From the NCBI GenBank assembly GCA_944990035.1, contig CALYLX010000157.1, forward strand, positions 558,001 to 622,000: 64,000 nt of DNA, read 5' to 3'. Below, in pieces: positions 53,717 to 64,000 of the stretch (the first letter of the stretch is position 1; every line of letters begins with the position of its first letter). Below the pieces are notes generated by a model. It was not told the DNA's origin, made no database searches, and worked only from the letters and a program-made list of their open reading frames with translations. A program made the translations under genes and the position numbers. Source of the DNA: Clitopilus passeckerianus (lineage: Eukaryota > Basidiomycota > Agaricomycetes > Agaricales > Entolomataceae).

Positions 53717-54062
53717 ATGGAAGACCAGGTCGCACCTACAAACGCTTACCTTCGTATGAGGGGCGTCGGACATGCGGTACTCGCTGACACAATCTACGGC
53801 GACGTTGTGCGAGCACGAGCCGAGGCCGATCCCTTCCGTTTCTCATTTCGTGCCTGATCTTCGTATCTGAAGGCATATGTTGACGATCTAGAACCTGGAC
53901 CGTTTACTTTCATCAACTCTTTACCGAAGATCGTTACTCACCTGACGTTATGGATCCAGCTTGTCTACAATTTCCCTTCAAAGTTGGCAGCGATCGTAGT
54001 AGGAATCTCTGTTCTCTATTTGTGGTACAGTAGGAACTTTCCCAAAATAAAAATAAAAATGT
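53717..54062 (+). pseudogene. Array membrane protein, truncated copy H
   Basis: ATG 53717 begins MEDQVAPTNAYLRMRGVGHA, then DTIYGDVVRARAEADPF, the start of the family exon 1. It then jumps, after a stop, to PGPFTFINSLPKIVTHLTLW and IQLVYNFPSKLAAIVVGISV, the family exon 4. The QR-K-M motif, micro-exon and exon 3 are missing, so an internal deletion has removed the middle. Confidence 0.7.
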
Positions 54063-54245
54063 AATAATACATTTTGGGCATAAAAGTCCTTATAAGGCAG
54101 TACCATATTTGACACTTCGCCAGCTTGCTCTACGGTCATAACTCATGCGCACACCGCTCTTGTCGTTCCGACTGATCTTCGAGCCTCGTAATCCTTTAAA
54201 TACCCTTCCTTTCTCGACAGGGTACCATCCTTCTCCGTTACCCTC

Positions 54246-54605
54246 ATGCCTTCCTCTACTTCCCGAGCTCCTTTCTCTTCAGAGCTTTTCAAGCCTTGCT
54301 CTCTATCAACGAACTATCCAACCACTTTCAACCTCAGATGTTCTAATACACGGATCGAAACCCAAGTCGCACCTGCAAGCGGTTACCCCGGTTTGACCAA
54401 GGTCGGACGTGCCATGCTCTCTGGAACAATCTATGCCGACGTTGTACGAGCACATGCCGAGGCGGCTACGGCTCACACAATGTCTCTACTCAGACGCTTC
54501 GAGAGCCAGAGGAAGATGTCGATCTCTATTGTGAGTTTACAGATATATATTCAGGTTATCCTGTCATGTACTCACGAATACTTAAAGCTCACAGCCCTCC
54601 TAGCC
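54246..54605 (+). pseudogene. Array membrane protein, copy I, cut off by the copia element
   Basis: The family exon 1 is well kept: VGRAMLSGTIYADVVRAHAE, LLRRFESQRKMSISIV, followed by a GTGAGT donor and a micro-exon-like LTALLA after ACTTAAAG. The position of copy H's ATG reads ACG here, leaving an in-frame ATG only far upstream at 54246. The micro-exon lacks its GT donor and 45 bp further on the copia LTR begins; exons 3 and 4 would lie beyond the element, outside the window. Broken. Confidence 0.65.
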
Positions 54606-54650
54606 TCAGTCCCCTAAGCTTGATATACATGAAGACACATCTGACTAGTC

Positions 54651-55035
54651 TGTTGGAATATTGACGCGTCTGGACACGTGACACATCACGTGATATCACC
54701 TGACACGACACGTGACTAGGGTCTAGGGTTATTCCATGACTCATACGATATTACATTCATTACGTCAAGTATGACTCCATTACACACCATTATTACTATA
54801 TATAGTTCCTCTTATATTCCGTACTATATTTAGCACATTCCATGATGTTCTACATCATTCCATACGCTTACACATACATGGTCTGTGCGCACTTCATACT
54901 TGTATATATAGTGTACATTCTACACCATAATACTATAAGAGTTTTACCACTCGTCCTTATATAGTTAGTACTCGCTTTAGTCTCTACACTCAAGGTAAGC
55001 GCCTCTATTAGTTGCACTTCCCCGCCTGCTCAACA
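54651..55035 (+). repeat. 5' LTR of the copia element
   Basis: 385 bp, TG...CA with TGTTG/CAACA ends. Three CACGTG palindromes lie at 54675-54680, 54687-54692 and 54709-54714. A putative primer site (GGTTATGGGCCCTGG) follows directly at 55036. The five bases before it, TAGTC, are the expected left target duplication. Confidence 0.88.
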
Positions 55036-55252
55036 GGTTATGGGCCCTGGTGACCATCTGAGCTATCGACTTCGTCGTTGTGCTCGATGTGCAACTAGGT
55101 GCAACACCTTGAGCTCATCGTTGTGAGCATCTTCGGATGCACCTTCGATAGTTAGTGCTCAGGTAGCTCTATACCATATGGCATAGAGATCCTAGCTCGT
55201 TGAGCACAGCGGCGGCGGCAACGCTGTTACATGTGTTCTACACGATGCTAAC

Positions 55253-56991
55253 ATGTTGTTTGACAGAACAATGTCTTCCAACGGATCGTCATCCTTCCTG
55301 TCAAAGATCCGCAACTTTGATGGATCGAACTGGCGCGCATATGAGCCAGAAATGACTGCATTCCTTATGTCACAAGGCCTCTTCGGCTACGTGATGGGAA
55401 CAATTGAAGCACCTGAGATTCCCGAATTGGCTCAAAACAGCTCCAATGCCGCTGAAGTCAATGCTGCTAATGAAAAGCACAGTGCCTGGTCTCTTCTTGA
55501 CGAAAAGACACGTGGTTACCTCGCCATGACATGTACCCCCGTCATGAGAGATAGGATCATTAAGGCAACTGATGCAAGCATTGCATGGGACGAGCTTTCA
55601 CGCGTCAATAAGCAGACTGGACCTGCTATTACATTCTCTGACTTTAGACAAGTCATGAACTGGAAGCTCTCTGGAGGGAACCCTGTTCCCGAAATAGAGA
55701 AGCTTAATCTTCTTTTCGAGCGTCTGAAAGCAAACGGTGCCGAGATCCCTGAATTCATTCAGGCTATGGTCGTTATCACCGCACTCCCACCCAAATGGGA
55801 GATTATTGCTCAGACAACTCTCACGGCCAGCGCCGAGGTGTCAAACCTTAAGGTTAACACCATTCGTGATGCTATCATTGCCGAGTACAACCGTGGTTGG
55901 GCTAAAAACCAATCTGGCAAGGCAAACGTCGCCAAGCAGACGGCTATCAAAAACAAGGGTAATGCCGAGCCTAAGCACAAAAAGGCTCAGCAGAACCAAC
56001 CGTCTGGCTCTGCCCCCCAAACCGGTAACTCGCAGCAATCTTCTAGTCCTCCCAAGGACAAGCAGAAGAATCGCCGAAAGGAGAAGAAGAATAAGAAGGC
56101 CAATGAGGCTACAGCCAATCAGGCTACTCTTGGTCACGCTTCCATGGCTGTCCACACACAACTCGATCCAGCTACCCCCGATACCCGCGAGAAGCACCCC
56201 GTTGCTCTCATTTCTCGCATGGACTTGACGCTCTCCGAGCGCATGTCCACCCCCGCATGCCAACAATCACGTGGTGAAGTTGAGGTATGGGATGATCATG
56301 ATATCATTGATGAGATTGCTTCTCACATGATTGAAATTCATCAGCTTACGCCCGCTGCCATGGAACTCCATCCGGATTTCTATCGTGCACGCACCTTCCT
56401 CAACCGCATGGGAATGCCTCTGCATTCTCATACCACCAAGAAATTGATGAGCTTATACCAAGCCTTCCCCAATATTGTTATCTCGGACTCCCAGACTCTC
56501 ACGTTTTTAGGTTTCGACCTTCGTGAACAAGTTAATGGCGAACTTCCACATGACATTATAGGTGCGGATAAACTTCTCTCAATTGATGGCATAGACCTGA
56601 CCCCAGTTGATCGGTACTGTGATTCATTAGGCCAAAAGCGCTCTATCGACGACATCGTCGACCATGAGAAAGCTTGACCCGTATCACCTAAACAGGTGTA
56701 CGATGTCATCCACGGCCCTTCGTACGTCTATACCGATTTCACTGTGGAGCTCATCTCCCCTCTCTACCATAATTTGCCAGAGTTATATACTGACATTCTT
56801 GTTAGTAACTCTACTGCCACCGTCGACCCGCGCCCTCAAAAGCGTCAACGTCTACTATTGACAAAGGTCATCGACGAAGACACGGTTAGCATCCCGTCTG
56901 ATGATGAGGATGAAATTTCCAATAAGTCTTGGGCTGAGCAAATGGAGATTGAAGATGAACGTCAAGGTTCTTTTGGGGATGAATCTGGGGA
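55253..56991 (+). pseudogene. Copia gag region with an in-frame TGA
   Basis: ATG 55253 is followed by MSSNGSSSFLSKIRNFDGSN and WRAYEPEMTAFLMSQGLFGY, the copia Gag (UBN2-type) start, then YLAMTCTPVMRDRIIKATDA, AWDELSRVNKQTG. The nucleocapsid lacks a CCHC knuckle and has a Lys-rich stretch instead (KDKQKNRRKEKKNKKANEAT). The frame meets TGA at 56675-56677 but continues open in the same frame (QVYDVIHGPSYVYTDFTVEL, DTVSIPSDDEDEISNKSWAE) to the nested hAT-like element at 56992. The TGA could be a CGA-to-TGA change or a read-through site. Confidence 0.85.
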
Positions 56992-57725
56992 TAGAGTCCG
57001 CCAGGGGTAGGCGTTACCCTGGGGGTATGGCCAAGGGTAGAGCAGGGGTAGGGGTAAGGGTAGGAATTTGGTACCCTTGCTCTACCCTTGGGTTTTGGGA
57101 GGGGTAACGACGATTTTTTAAATAGTATTTTGTCGGTATTTACTACAGCTACACTATACACTTTACCCCGCACAAAACACTCAAGAAACGGTGAAAAAAC
57201 GGCACAGAAACTGTGAAGCCGTGCCTGCGGAGTGGGCGTGGGAACACGACGAAGCGGCGCTTGAATTTGCCAGCGCAACGGTTCTGCGCAGCAACATCGC
57301 GTTCTGGACACTTTTTCGAGCGCGTAAAACGCGTAGATATGGCTTAGAATGCTCTCGAATACAAGGCTACACTATCTGGTACAAAAGAAACGCGTCAAAT
57401 CAGTGTTTTCGACGGCTAGTTGGGGGATATATTGAGAGGAGACCTGGTGCAGGCAGGAGACCTTATACGTGCGTTCTGGACGCGTTTTCTATGTATCTTT
57501 ACTCATATATTCATTCTAAGGAGTTATTAACATGTCTACTGAGCCCCTACCATGCCAAAACCATCCAAAACCCACACCCCTCGAGGGTAAATCCTACCCC
57601 TGCACCCTTTGCCTACCCTCCGGCCAATTTACGGGTACCCTTGCGTTAGCCGAGGGGTTGGCTAAGCGACGGGTACGGGTACGGGTTGCGTCAAATCACC
57701 CGAGGGTTACCCGTGGCGGGCCCTA
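56992..57725. mobile_element. hAT-like MITE, 734 bp, nested in copia
   Basis: Ends are TAGAGTCCGCCAGGGGTA (left) and the complement of TAGGGCCCGCCACGGGTA (right), imperfect inverted repeats, flanked by an exact 8-bp duplication TCTGGGGA (56984-56991 and 57726-57733). Both subterminal regions are packed with GGGTA/TACCC motifs. It encodes no recognisable transposase. Removing it with one duplication copy joins DESGD to LVAAEKDHTASLDRQ in frame. Confidence 0.85.
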
Positions 57726-57733
57726 TCTGGGGA

Positions 57734-59166
57734 TCTTGTGGCTGCAGAGAAGGATCACACAGCCTCTCTTGATAGGCAAGTACCTGAACACTCACACTTG
57801 TCACCAACTGACCAAAAAGTTCCAGCGAACTCTTCGGTGATTTCTAATCACACAGACTTCACGGACTTTTTATATACGCATAACACATCTTTCGACACAT
57901 CGTTGTCACCGGCAGGAGTAGCCGGATATATGTTTACCTCTTCTATGAACAATATGATGTATGCTATGGTCACAAACAAGTTGGACGACATAAGTAAAGC
58001 GCAACGGAAAGTTTCCCGTCACGCACATAAGTGTGGAACGTGTAAAGGCAAGTCTCAAGAACATGGCCATGCCATATGGATCATGGATTCTGGCGCATCA
58101 AATCATTTCACCAATGATATGAGTGACTTTGTTGATTACGAAGAAGGCTCTTATGGGGGTGTTACGACGGCTAACGGCCTTGTCACCATATCCATTCGCG
58201 GCACCGTAATTATAAAACACAAAGTTATATCCAAATCCAAGAAAGCGACAGAGGTTACGACACGTCTATACCCTGTTTACTACCTACCTGATGCCGACTC
58301 CCGTTTAATGTCCATGGGGAAATTCCTCCGTGAGGAAAAGATGACCATGACAGGAGACGACAGGCACATCACCTTCTATCGGAAGAGTGATGGACGTCCT
58401 GAAATAACGTGTCAACCACATGACTCGGATAACGAGATCTATTGGGTTGATTCGGTGATTGTTACTCCAGACAGTCACGCAAACGTTGCGAAATACGTGT
58501 ATAATGCCGACTATGAGATTTGGCACCAACGCATGGCATATCCCTCAAAGGAAGTCATACGCAGATCTCAGGTTCACACACGGAATGGTCCAAAAGACCT
58601 ACAAATCCCCAAGGATTTATCGCCTTGCAAAGGATGTGCAGAAGGCAAAATGCCATCTAAATCATTTCCGCCATCCGTAACACGTGCCAAGGAACCCTTT
58701 GAAAAGATTCACTCGGATCTTAAAGAGTTTCCTACACTTTCATATCACAAAAGGAAATACTATATATCCTTTCTTGATGATGCGACTTCACACGTTGAAG
58801 TTTACTTTCTTGCCAAGAAATCCCAAGCACTCCAAGCGATGCAGGAATTCGAAGCAAAAGTACGCACCCAATACAATGCTACAATCAAACAATGGCAGAT
58901 TGATGGAGGTGGCGAATTCATTAAGTTTGAAGCGAAATTAAAAGCACGAGGCATCAAAGTTCTCAAAAGCACTCCTCGCATGCCTCAACAAAATGGGCGA
59001 GCTGAACGGATTAATAGAACTCTAATGGACAAGGCACTGGCCATGCACCATACCGCATGTTTACCAGAATCTTGGTGGGAATTCTCCGTGGCACACGCTG
59101 TTCACATCTACAACCGAACTTCTATTAGGGGACTCGGTTGGAAAACTCCACATGAGTTAGTACATA
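57734..59166 (+). pseudogene. Copia protease and integrase
   Basis: The frame contains the aspartic protease site HAIWIMDSGASNHFTND, the integrase zinc-binding part (YEIWHQRMAYPSKEVIRRSQ, LSPCKGCAEGKMPSK) and the catalytic core: KIHSDLKEF, then YYISFLDDATSHVEVYFLAK, WQIDGGGEFIKFEAK and MPQQNGRAERINRTLMDKAL. The D, D and E of the DDE triad are visible. It is interrupted at a TA (59165-59166) by the Tc1/mariner element right after TPHELVH. Confidence 0.88.
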
Positions 59167-60784
59167 CAGTGACTCAAACAATTGTCCCAATGTTTCGCAC
59201 TTTTTGAGTGTTTGGTTAATAACTTTAGACCAAGTACAAATAAGACTAAAGTGTAGGTATATATCTAACAGCATTTGATCCCAGCTTCTAGAATATATAA
59301 AAATATTATAACTCCGATCGAAACCGATGGAGATATAGTGCAAACAAAACAGAGAAACATTGGGACAATTATTTGGCTGTGCCTCAGAAATACCAGAACA
59401 GCCTTATTGCAGTGCACATAGCCTTTGGCAGTGCAGTACAGCCTATGAGGCTATATGCCACAGCCATATGGCAGTGCTGGCCATACATATAAGCAGCTGA
59501 AATGCTCTAAATTTCTCATAATCCACTATGCACCCTATTCCTTCTGCTCAAAAGGAAAATATCATTGCTCTAGCTTCTAATCAATACTCTATTCGTGCTA
59601 TTGCCTCCAAACTCAATGTGGGCAAGTCTACTGTCTCTAGGGTACTTCAAGAAACCTGTCCCAACCGCTCTAGCCTCTCCTCTGGCCGCCCCTCCAAGCT
59701 TTCTTCTACCGATGAACGGGCTATTATGGCACAACTCAACACTGGCAGGTCCCTTAACGCTGTGCAGGTCACCAAACACATCAACACCATTATCTCCAAC
59801 CCTGTCTCCTCACAAACAGTTAGAAATGTACTCAAGAAAAACAATTTCTATGCTGTTGTGTTGAAGCCAAAGCCATTGCTTACTGCTAAACAAAGAAAAG
59901 CACGAGTAGCTTGGTGCCACAAGTACAAGGAATGGACTGTGGAGGACTGGAAAAGGGTGGTATGGTCAGATGAGACCAAGATCAATAGGATTGGGTCAGA
60001 TGGAAGGCAATGGACATGGAAACAGAAGGGCCAGGGCCTGATTCCAAGAGAAGTCAAAAAAACAGTAAAACATGGTGGAGGAAACATCATGGTATGAGGC
60101 TGTATGGGGTGGAATGGAGTTGGACAACTTTCAGAAATTGAGGGTATCATGGACCGCTTCCAGTATCGGGATATTTTGGATACCCAGCTTCTGGTCAGCA
60201 TGAAGAATTTGGACATTCCAGAAGACGATAGGATTTTCCAGCAAGACAACGACCCCAAGCACACCTCCAATGTGGTCCGAGAGTGGATGGAGGACAATGA
60301 TATTGATCTTCTAGATTGGCCTGCACAATCCCCTGACCTAAACCCTATTGAACACCTCTGGGAACATATCAAACGAAAGCTTAATGAACATCCAACTCAT
60401 GCTAAGGGAGTCTGGGAGGTTTGGGAGAGAGTTGCAGCTGTATGGGAGGATATACCAGCAGAAGTGTGTCAGAACTTAATTGAAAGTATGCCTAGAAGGA
60501 TAGATGCAGTACTCAAGGCCAAGGGAGGCAATACCAAGTACTAATTGCTTTATTTTGTATATTTCTGGGACCTAGCCAAATAATTGTCCCAATGTTCTCT
60601 GTTTTGTTTGCACTATATCTCCATCAGTTATGATTGGAGTTATAATATTTTTATATATTCTAGAAGCTGGGATCAAATGCTTTTAGATATATACCTACAC
60701 TTTAGTCTTATTTGTACTTGGTCTAAAGTTATTAACCAAACACTCAAAAAGTGCGAAACATTGGGACAATTGTTTGAGTCACTG
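59167..60784 (+). mobile_element. Tc1/mariner transposon, 1,618 bp, nested in copia
   Basis: The element is flanked by TA (59165-59166 and 60785-60786) and has inverted repeats of about 220 bp beginning CAGTGACTCAAACAATTGTC, with only a few mismatches between the arms. Near the inner edge of each arm an inverted copy of the terminal motif (CATTGGGACAATTATT) recurs. Excision with one TA restores the copia frame (VHKEKPDIGHLRVFGCGAY). Confidence 0.93.
59528..60544 (+). pseudogene. Tc1-type transposase with one nonsense codon
   Basis: ATG 59528 (MHPIPSAQKENIIALASNQY) opens a paired-type helix-turn-helix (SIRAIASKLNVGKSTVSRVL, a second HTH with LNAVQVTKHINTIISNPVSS) and the DD34E core: VVWSDETKINRIG, IFQQDNDPKHTSNVV and SPDLNPIEHLWEHIKRKL. 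At 60095-60097 a TGA replaces the Trp codon of the usual MVWGCM motif; after it the same frame runs to TAA 60541-60543. A single G-to-A change explains the lesion, so the copy died recently. Confidence 0.92.
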
Positions 60785-60786
60785 TA

Positions 60787-63678
60787 AAGAGAAACCCGAC
60801 ATCGGACATCTCCGAGTCTTTGGTTGTGGTGCCTATGTTTACCTTCCGGAAGAATATCGTCGAAACTCACTATCTCCAAAAGCTGAGTTGATGATCTATA
60901 TTGGTATTGAACCAGGCATGAAAACATTTAAATTTATGCGCATGCATAACAACACCATCTTCCACGGAACAACGGCACAATTTGATGAAACACTATTTCC
61001 AAAGTGTCCTGAACATAAAGTTCGTGGCATCACACGTGTTGGTGATAAACCAACAGAATCTCACAACACTGGATCATTGAATCTAAATTCAACCTTTCCT
61101 TCTGATGAATCGGGTTATGGAAACGGTAGACCGGACCATCCTCTACTGGACCACAGTAATGATCGATCTCCGGATCAATCCTCCCGAACCTCACATCCCA
61201 CTAATTCTTCCGCACCATCTCCCCCGATGGATAAAGGGAAAAAATTTCTCAATTTCCCAAAGGAAGAGGAGGACGATGACTTGGATAAGCTAAATCCATA
61301 TCAGTCATTAGCACGACCTATCCCCGGAACTCAAAATGAGGATCCGTATGATGGGCAGGCTAGAGAATCCGAAAGGAGCTCGCCTGAACTTGAATACACC
61401 AAGGATAATCGCCCTCCACCTGTCACTCAGGAAGAGCCACGAGGTCCACTCGGTTTAAGGCGTTTTGAACTGCCACCGGTGCGACGACCGCTCTATCCAT
61501 TTCAAATTCCGAATTCACAGGCTTCACAACAATTAGCCGAACGAATGAATTTCCAATATCAACCCGAGGAACCCCTTACGGAACCTCCCCGTAGATGTGG
61601 AGATGCACCTGTGAGAAGGAATCCTGCACGTGACAGGCACGTACCCAGAAGATCTGGAAACGTCTACGGAGAAACACGTCACCCTGCTCTAATTGAGCGT
61701 GACATTGCTAAGAATAGGCACTGGGAGAAAACAGTCGCCACACAACAAGATGTTACCTCGCGTTTACCGCAGGATCGTCATGAACAATTGGACGAACATC
61801 TTAGCAATCCCGTACACGGAGATACTTCTGATCAGAATATATCTGAACAGTCAGCAGACGCGACATCTGACGTGGAGATGCATGATCATACGGCTCAGAG
61901 TGACATGCATGCTCCTCCTATAGTTCCCCATAAACGTACCCTGGGAGAACGAGATGCGCATCTGGCCTGGGCAAAGAATGTTTGCCGGGATGGGGGTGTG
62001 CCTATGATAAACTATCTGTTAGATCAGGCTGACCAATACTTTTCAAGTGTTGCTGATCCGGATATTCCACTATATTGGGCACTTCACACACAGGGACCGA
62101 CTCATCGTCTACCTGTAAATGTTCGCGAAATGAAACTCCGCGATATTCTGCAACGTCCAGAAGCAGAACAGAAGGAATGGCGTCATGCACAATCATTGGA
62201 GTTAGAGTCACTCCAGGAACGTGATGTGTATGAGCTTGTTGATTTACCTCCAGGCCGAAAGACGATCAAAAACCGATGGGTATTTGATATCAAGTCTGAT
62301 GGCAGAAAGAAGGCTAGACTCGTCGCCAAGGGTTTCTCACAAGTCGAAGGCATAGACTTCTCTGAAGTCTTTTCACCTGTCGTACGATTCGAGACCGTCC
62401 GGACTCTTCTTGCTCTAGCAGCATTAGAGAACTGGTACCTACATGGTATTGATGTGTAAACCACTTTCCTCTACGGTCAACTTGACGAGGAAATATACAT
62501 GGATCAACCGGAAGGGTTTAAAGATCCATCACAACCTAAAAAGGTTTGGCGACTAAAATGTGCCTTATATGGCCTTAAACAAGCCAGTTTGTCTTGGTGG
62601 AGACAAATGACTAAATCCATGGAATCCCTTGGATTTAAACGAATGCTCAGCAACCCGGGAGTTTTTATCTACTGGAAAGGCAGCAAAACGGTTATTGCTG
62701 TGGTCTACGTCGATGATGCAATGTTCATGGGGTCTGATCGGAACCTTGTCATACAGATGAAATCCGAATTCATGAAAAAATGGGAATGTCGTGATCTTGG
62801 CGAAGCTAAGGAATTCCTACGTATGCGGATAACCAAACAGGGTAAAAAGATAAAACTTGACCAAGTTCCCTATTTGGAGAAAATCCTGCAGAAATACGGA
62901 ATGACTAATGCTAAATGTTCCGCTCACACGCCTCTACCACAAGGCTGGGCTCCTACACCGAACAGCGCCGAAGTCGATCCCAAACTCCGACATGAATATC
63001 AATCCATTATTGGATCACTCTTGTACCTCATGTTAGGAACAAGACCTGATATTTCATATCCAGTCATTACGCTCGCTCAATATTCTGCGAATCCGAGTAA
63101 AGAGCATCTTGACAAAGCCAAACACGTGCTTAAGTATCTGGCAAACACGCCTAACTACGCACTTGTGTACAATGGAGCATCTAATCAGGCACTCCATGGC
63201 TGGACCGATTCGGACTGGGCATCTGATAGAAATGATCGCAAATCCATTTCCGGTTTCTTCTTGAAACTAGCTGGTGGTCTTGTGTCTTGGACGACATGTA
63301 AACAAAAGACTGTCGCACATTCGTCCACAGAAGCCGAATATATGGCTCTATCTGACACATCACGTCAGATTGTTTGGATGAGAAGTCTCTTCGCTGAGAT
63401 AGACCAAGATGTTTCCAAACCTACATGGTTAATTGGTGATAATCAAGGATCAATCTTTATGGGACAAAATCCTGTAACGGAGAAACGCTCTAAGCATATC
63501 GACATAAAATATCATGCTATACGGAACTTTGTCGAGGAACGTGCTATCGAGCTATACTTTGTACCCAGCGAAGAAAACACTGCTGACTTACTTACCAAGA
63601 ATTTGGATAAGATCAAGTTTGCGCGACATAGATCTAATCTGGGATTAGAATTCTATCGTCAATCTGTGAAGACTTAGA
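60787..63678 (+). pseudogene. Copia reverse transcriptase and RNase H
   Basis: The frame resumes with PDIGHLRVFGCGAYVYLPEE, passes a long disordered linker rich in Pro, Asp and Arg, and enters RT at ELVDLPPGRKTIKNRWVFDI, KARLVAKGFSQVEGIDFSEV. At 62457-62459 TAA replaces the Lys codon of the conserved D-V-K-T; the same frame goes on with FLYGQLDEEIYMDQPEGF, LYGLKQASLSWWRQM and VVYVDDAMFMGS. RNase H follows (HGWTDSDWASDRNDRKSISG, VAHSSTEAEYMALSDTSRQI, IGDNQGSIFM, KHIDIKYHAIRNFV), stopping at TAG 63676-63678. Confidence 0.92.
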
Positions 63679-63704
63679 CAAGCTTCTTCATCTTCATGGG
63701 GGTG

Positions 63705-64000
63705 TGTTGGAATATTGACGCGTCTGGACACGTGACACATCACGTGATATCACCTGACACGACACGTGACTAGGGTCTAAGGTTATTCCATGACTCATAC
63801 GATATTACATTCATTACGTCAAGTATGACTCCATTACACACCATTATTACTATATATAGTTCCTCTTATATTCCGTACTATATTTAGCACATTCCATGAT
63901 GTTCTACATCATTCCATACGCTTACACATACATGGTCTGTGCGCACTTCATACTTGTATATATAGTGTACATTCTACACCATAATACTATAAGAGTTTTA
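63705..64000 (+). repeat. 3' LTR of the copia element (partial, cut by window end)
   Basis: It begins TGTTGGAATATTGACGCG after a purine tract ATGGGGGTG. The 296 visible bases match the 5' LTR except for A instead of G at 63780. Confidence 0.92.

Larger units (their letters stand above)
54651..64000 (+). mobile_element. Ty1/copia LTR retrotransposon with two nested insertions (runs off the window)
   Basis: The 5' LTR (54651-55035, TGTTGG...CAACA) is complete. The second LTR starts at 63705 and is cut by the window end at 64000; over the visible 296 bp the two differ at one base (54726 against 63780) and show no indel. Gag, protease, integrase, reverse transcriptase (YVDD) and RNase H occur in copia order on the plus strand in one frame once the two nested elements are removed. 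Two nonsense codons (TGA 56675, TAA 62457) break it. Without the insertions the element would be about 7 kb. Confidence 0.95.

Noticed and set aside
57191..57649. Frame inside the hAT-like MITE as a transposase
   Set aside because: It has no hAT motif, no ATG at its start, and a low-complexity Pro-rich end over the subterminal repeats.
1..64000. CRISPR arrays, rRNA genes, bacterial-type operons
   Set aside because: No regular direct repeats with spacers and no rRNA signatures are seen; the window is fungal nuclear DNA with introns.

Overview
The window is nuclear DNA of a filamentous basidiomycete, most likely an agaric (Agaricomycetes). The evidence is dense, short (about 45-65 nt) GT-AG introns, several protein families typical of agarics (SigF-like NTF2 proteins, F-box-like proteins, multi-pass membrane proteins), and Ty3 chromovirus, Ty1/copia, hAT and Tc1/mariner elements. 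Many genes have exons too short to appear as long open reading frames, so the gene models here were built by following splice sites and family motifs by eye.

Positions 1-25.5 kb are a gene-rich housekeeping segment. In order: a membrane protein cut by the window edge (+), a phytanoyl-CoA dioxygenase-like oxygenase (+), a six-exon SUMO/SMT3 gene (+), a doubtful small gene (+), a GNAT acetyltransferase (+), a Med25-like VWA protein (+), the spliceosomal WD40 protein Prp46/PLRG1 (-) divergent from TFIIS (+), a secreted GPI-anchored Cys-rich protein (+) with a tandem copy broken by a 23-nt deletion, a SigF-like NTF2 protein (-), and two F-box-like paralogues flanking a large acidic/Ser-rich protein.

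Positions 25.9-38.7 kb hold an array of seven related four-exon genes (25.9, 28.9, 31.5, 32.9, 35.7, 36.6 and 38.0 kb) for small multi-pass membrane proteins that I cannot assign to a known family. Every copy I could splice carries a 17-nt micro-exon. The array is mixed with a HIT-zinc-finger gene, a decayed copy of its last exon, and a pair of related degenerate sequences. Two more broken copies lie at 53.7 and 54.2 kb, so the locus appears to extend to the right.

Positions 40.7-64 kb are dominated by mobile DNA. A 7,205-bp chromovirus (42,907-50,111) has LTRs that look identical, a 5-bp target duplication, a self-priming-type primer binding site and an extra ORF after pol; its polyprotein is broken by seven single-base losses. 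It lies in the last exon of a probable host gene. A 1.26-kb hAT derivative sits at 51.8 kb. A copia element runs from 54,651 past the window end and contains two nested insertions, a 734-bp hAT-like MITE and a 1,618-bp Tc1/mariner; removing either one restores the copia reading frame exactly. Host genes between them are a small secreted protein (40.7 kb) and a conserved nuclear-looking protein (50.7 kb).
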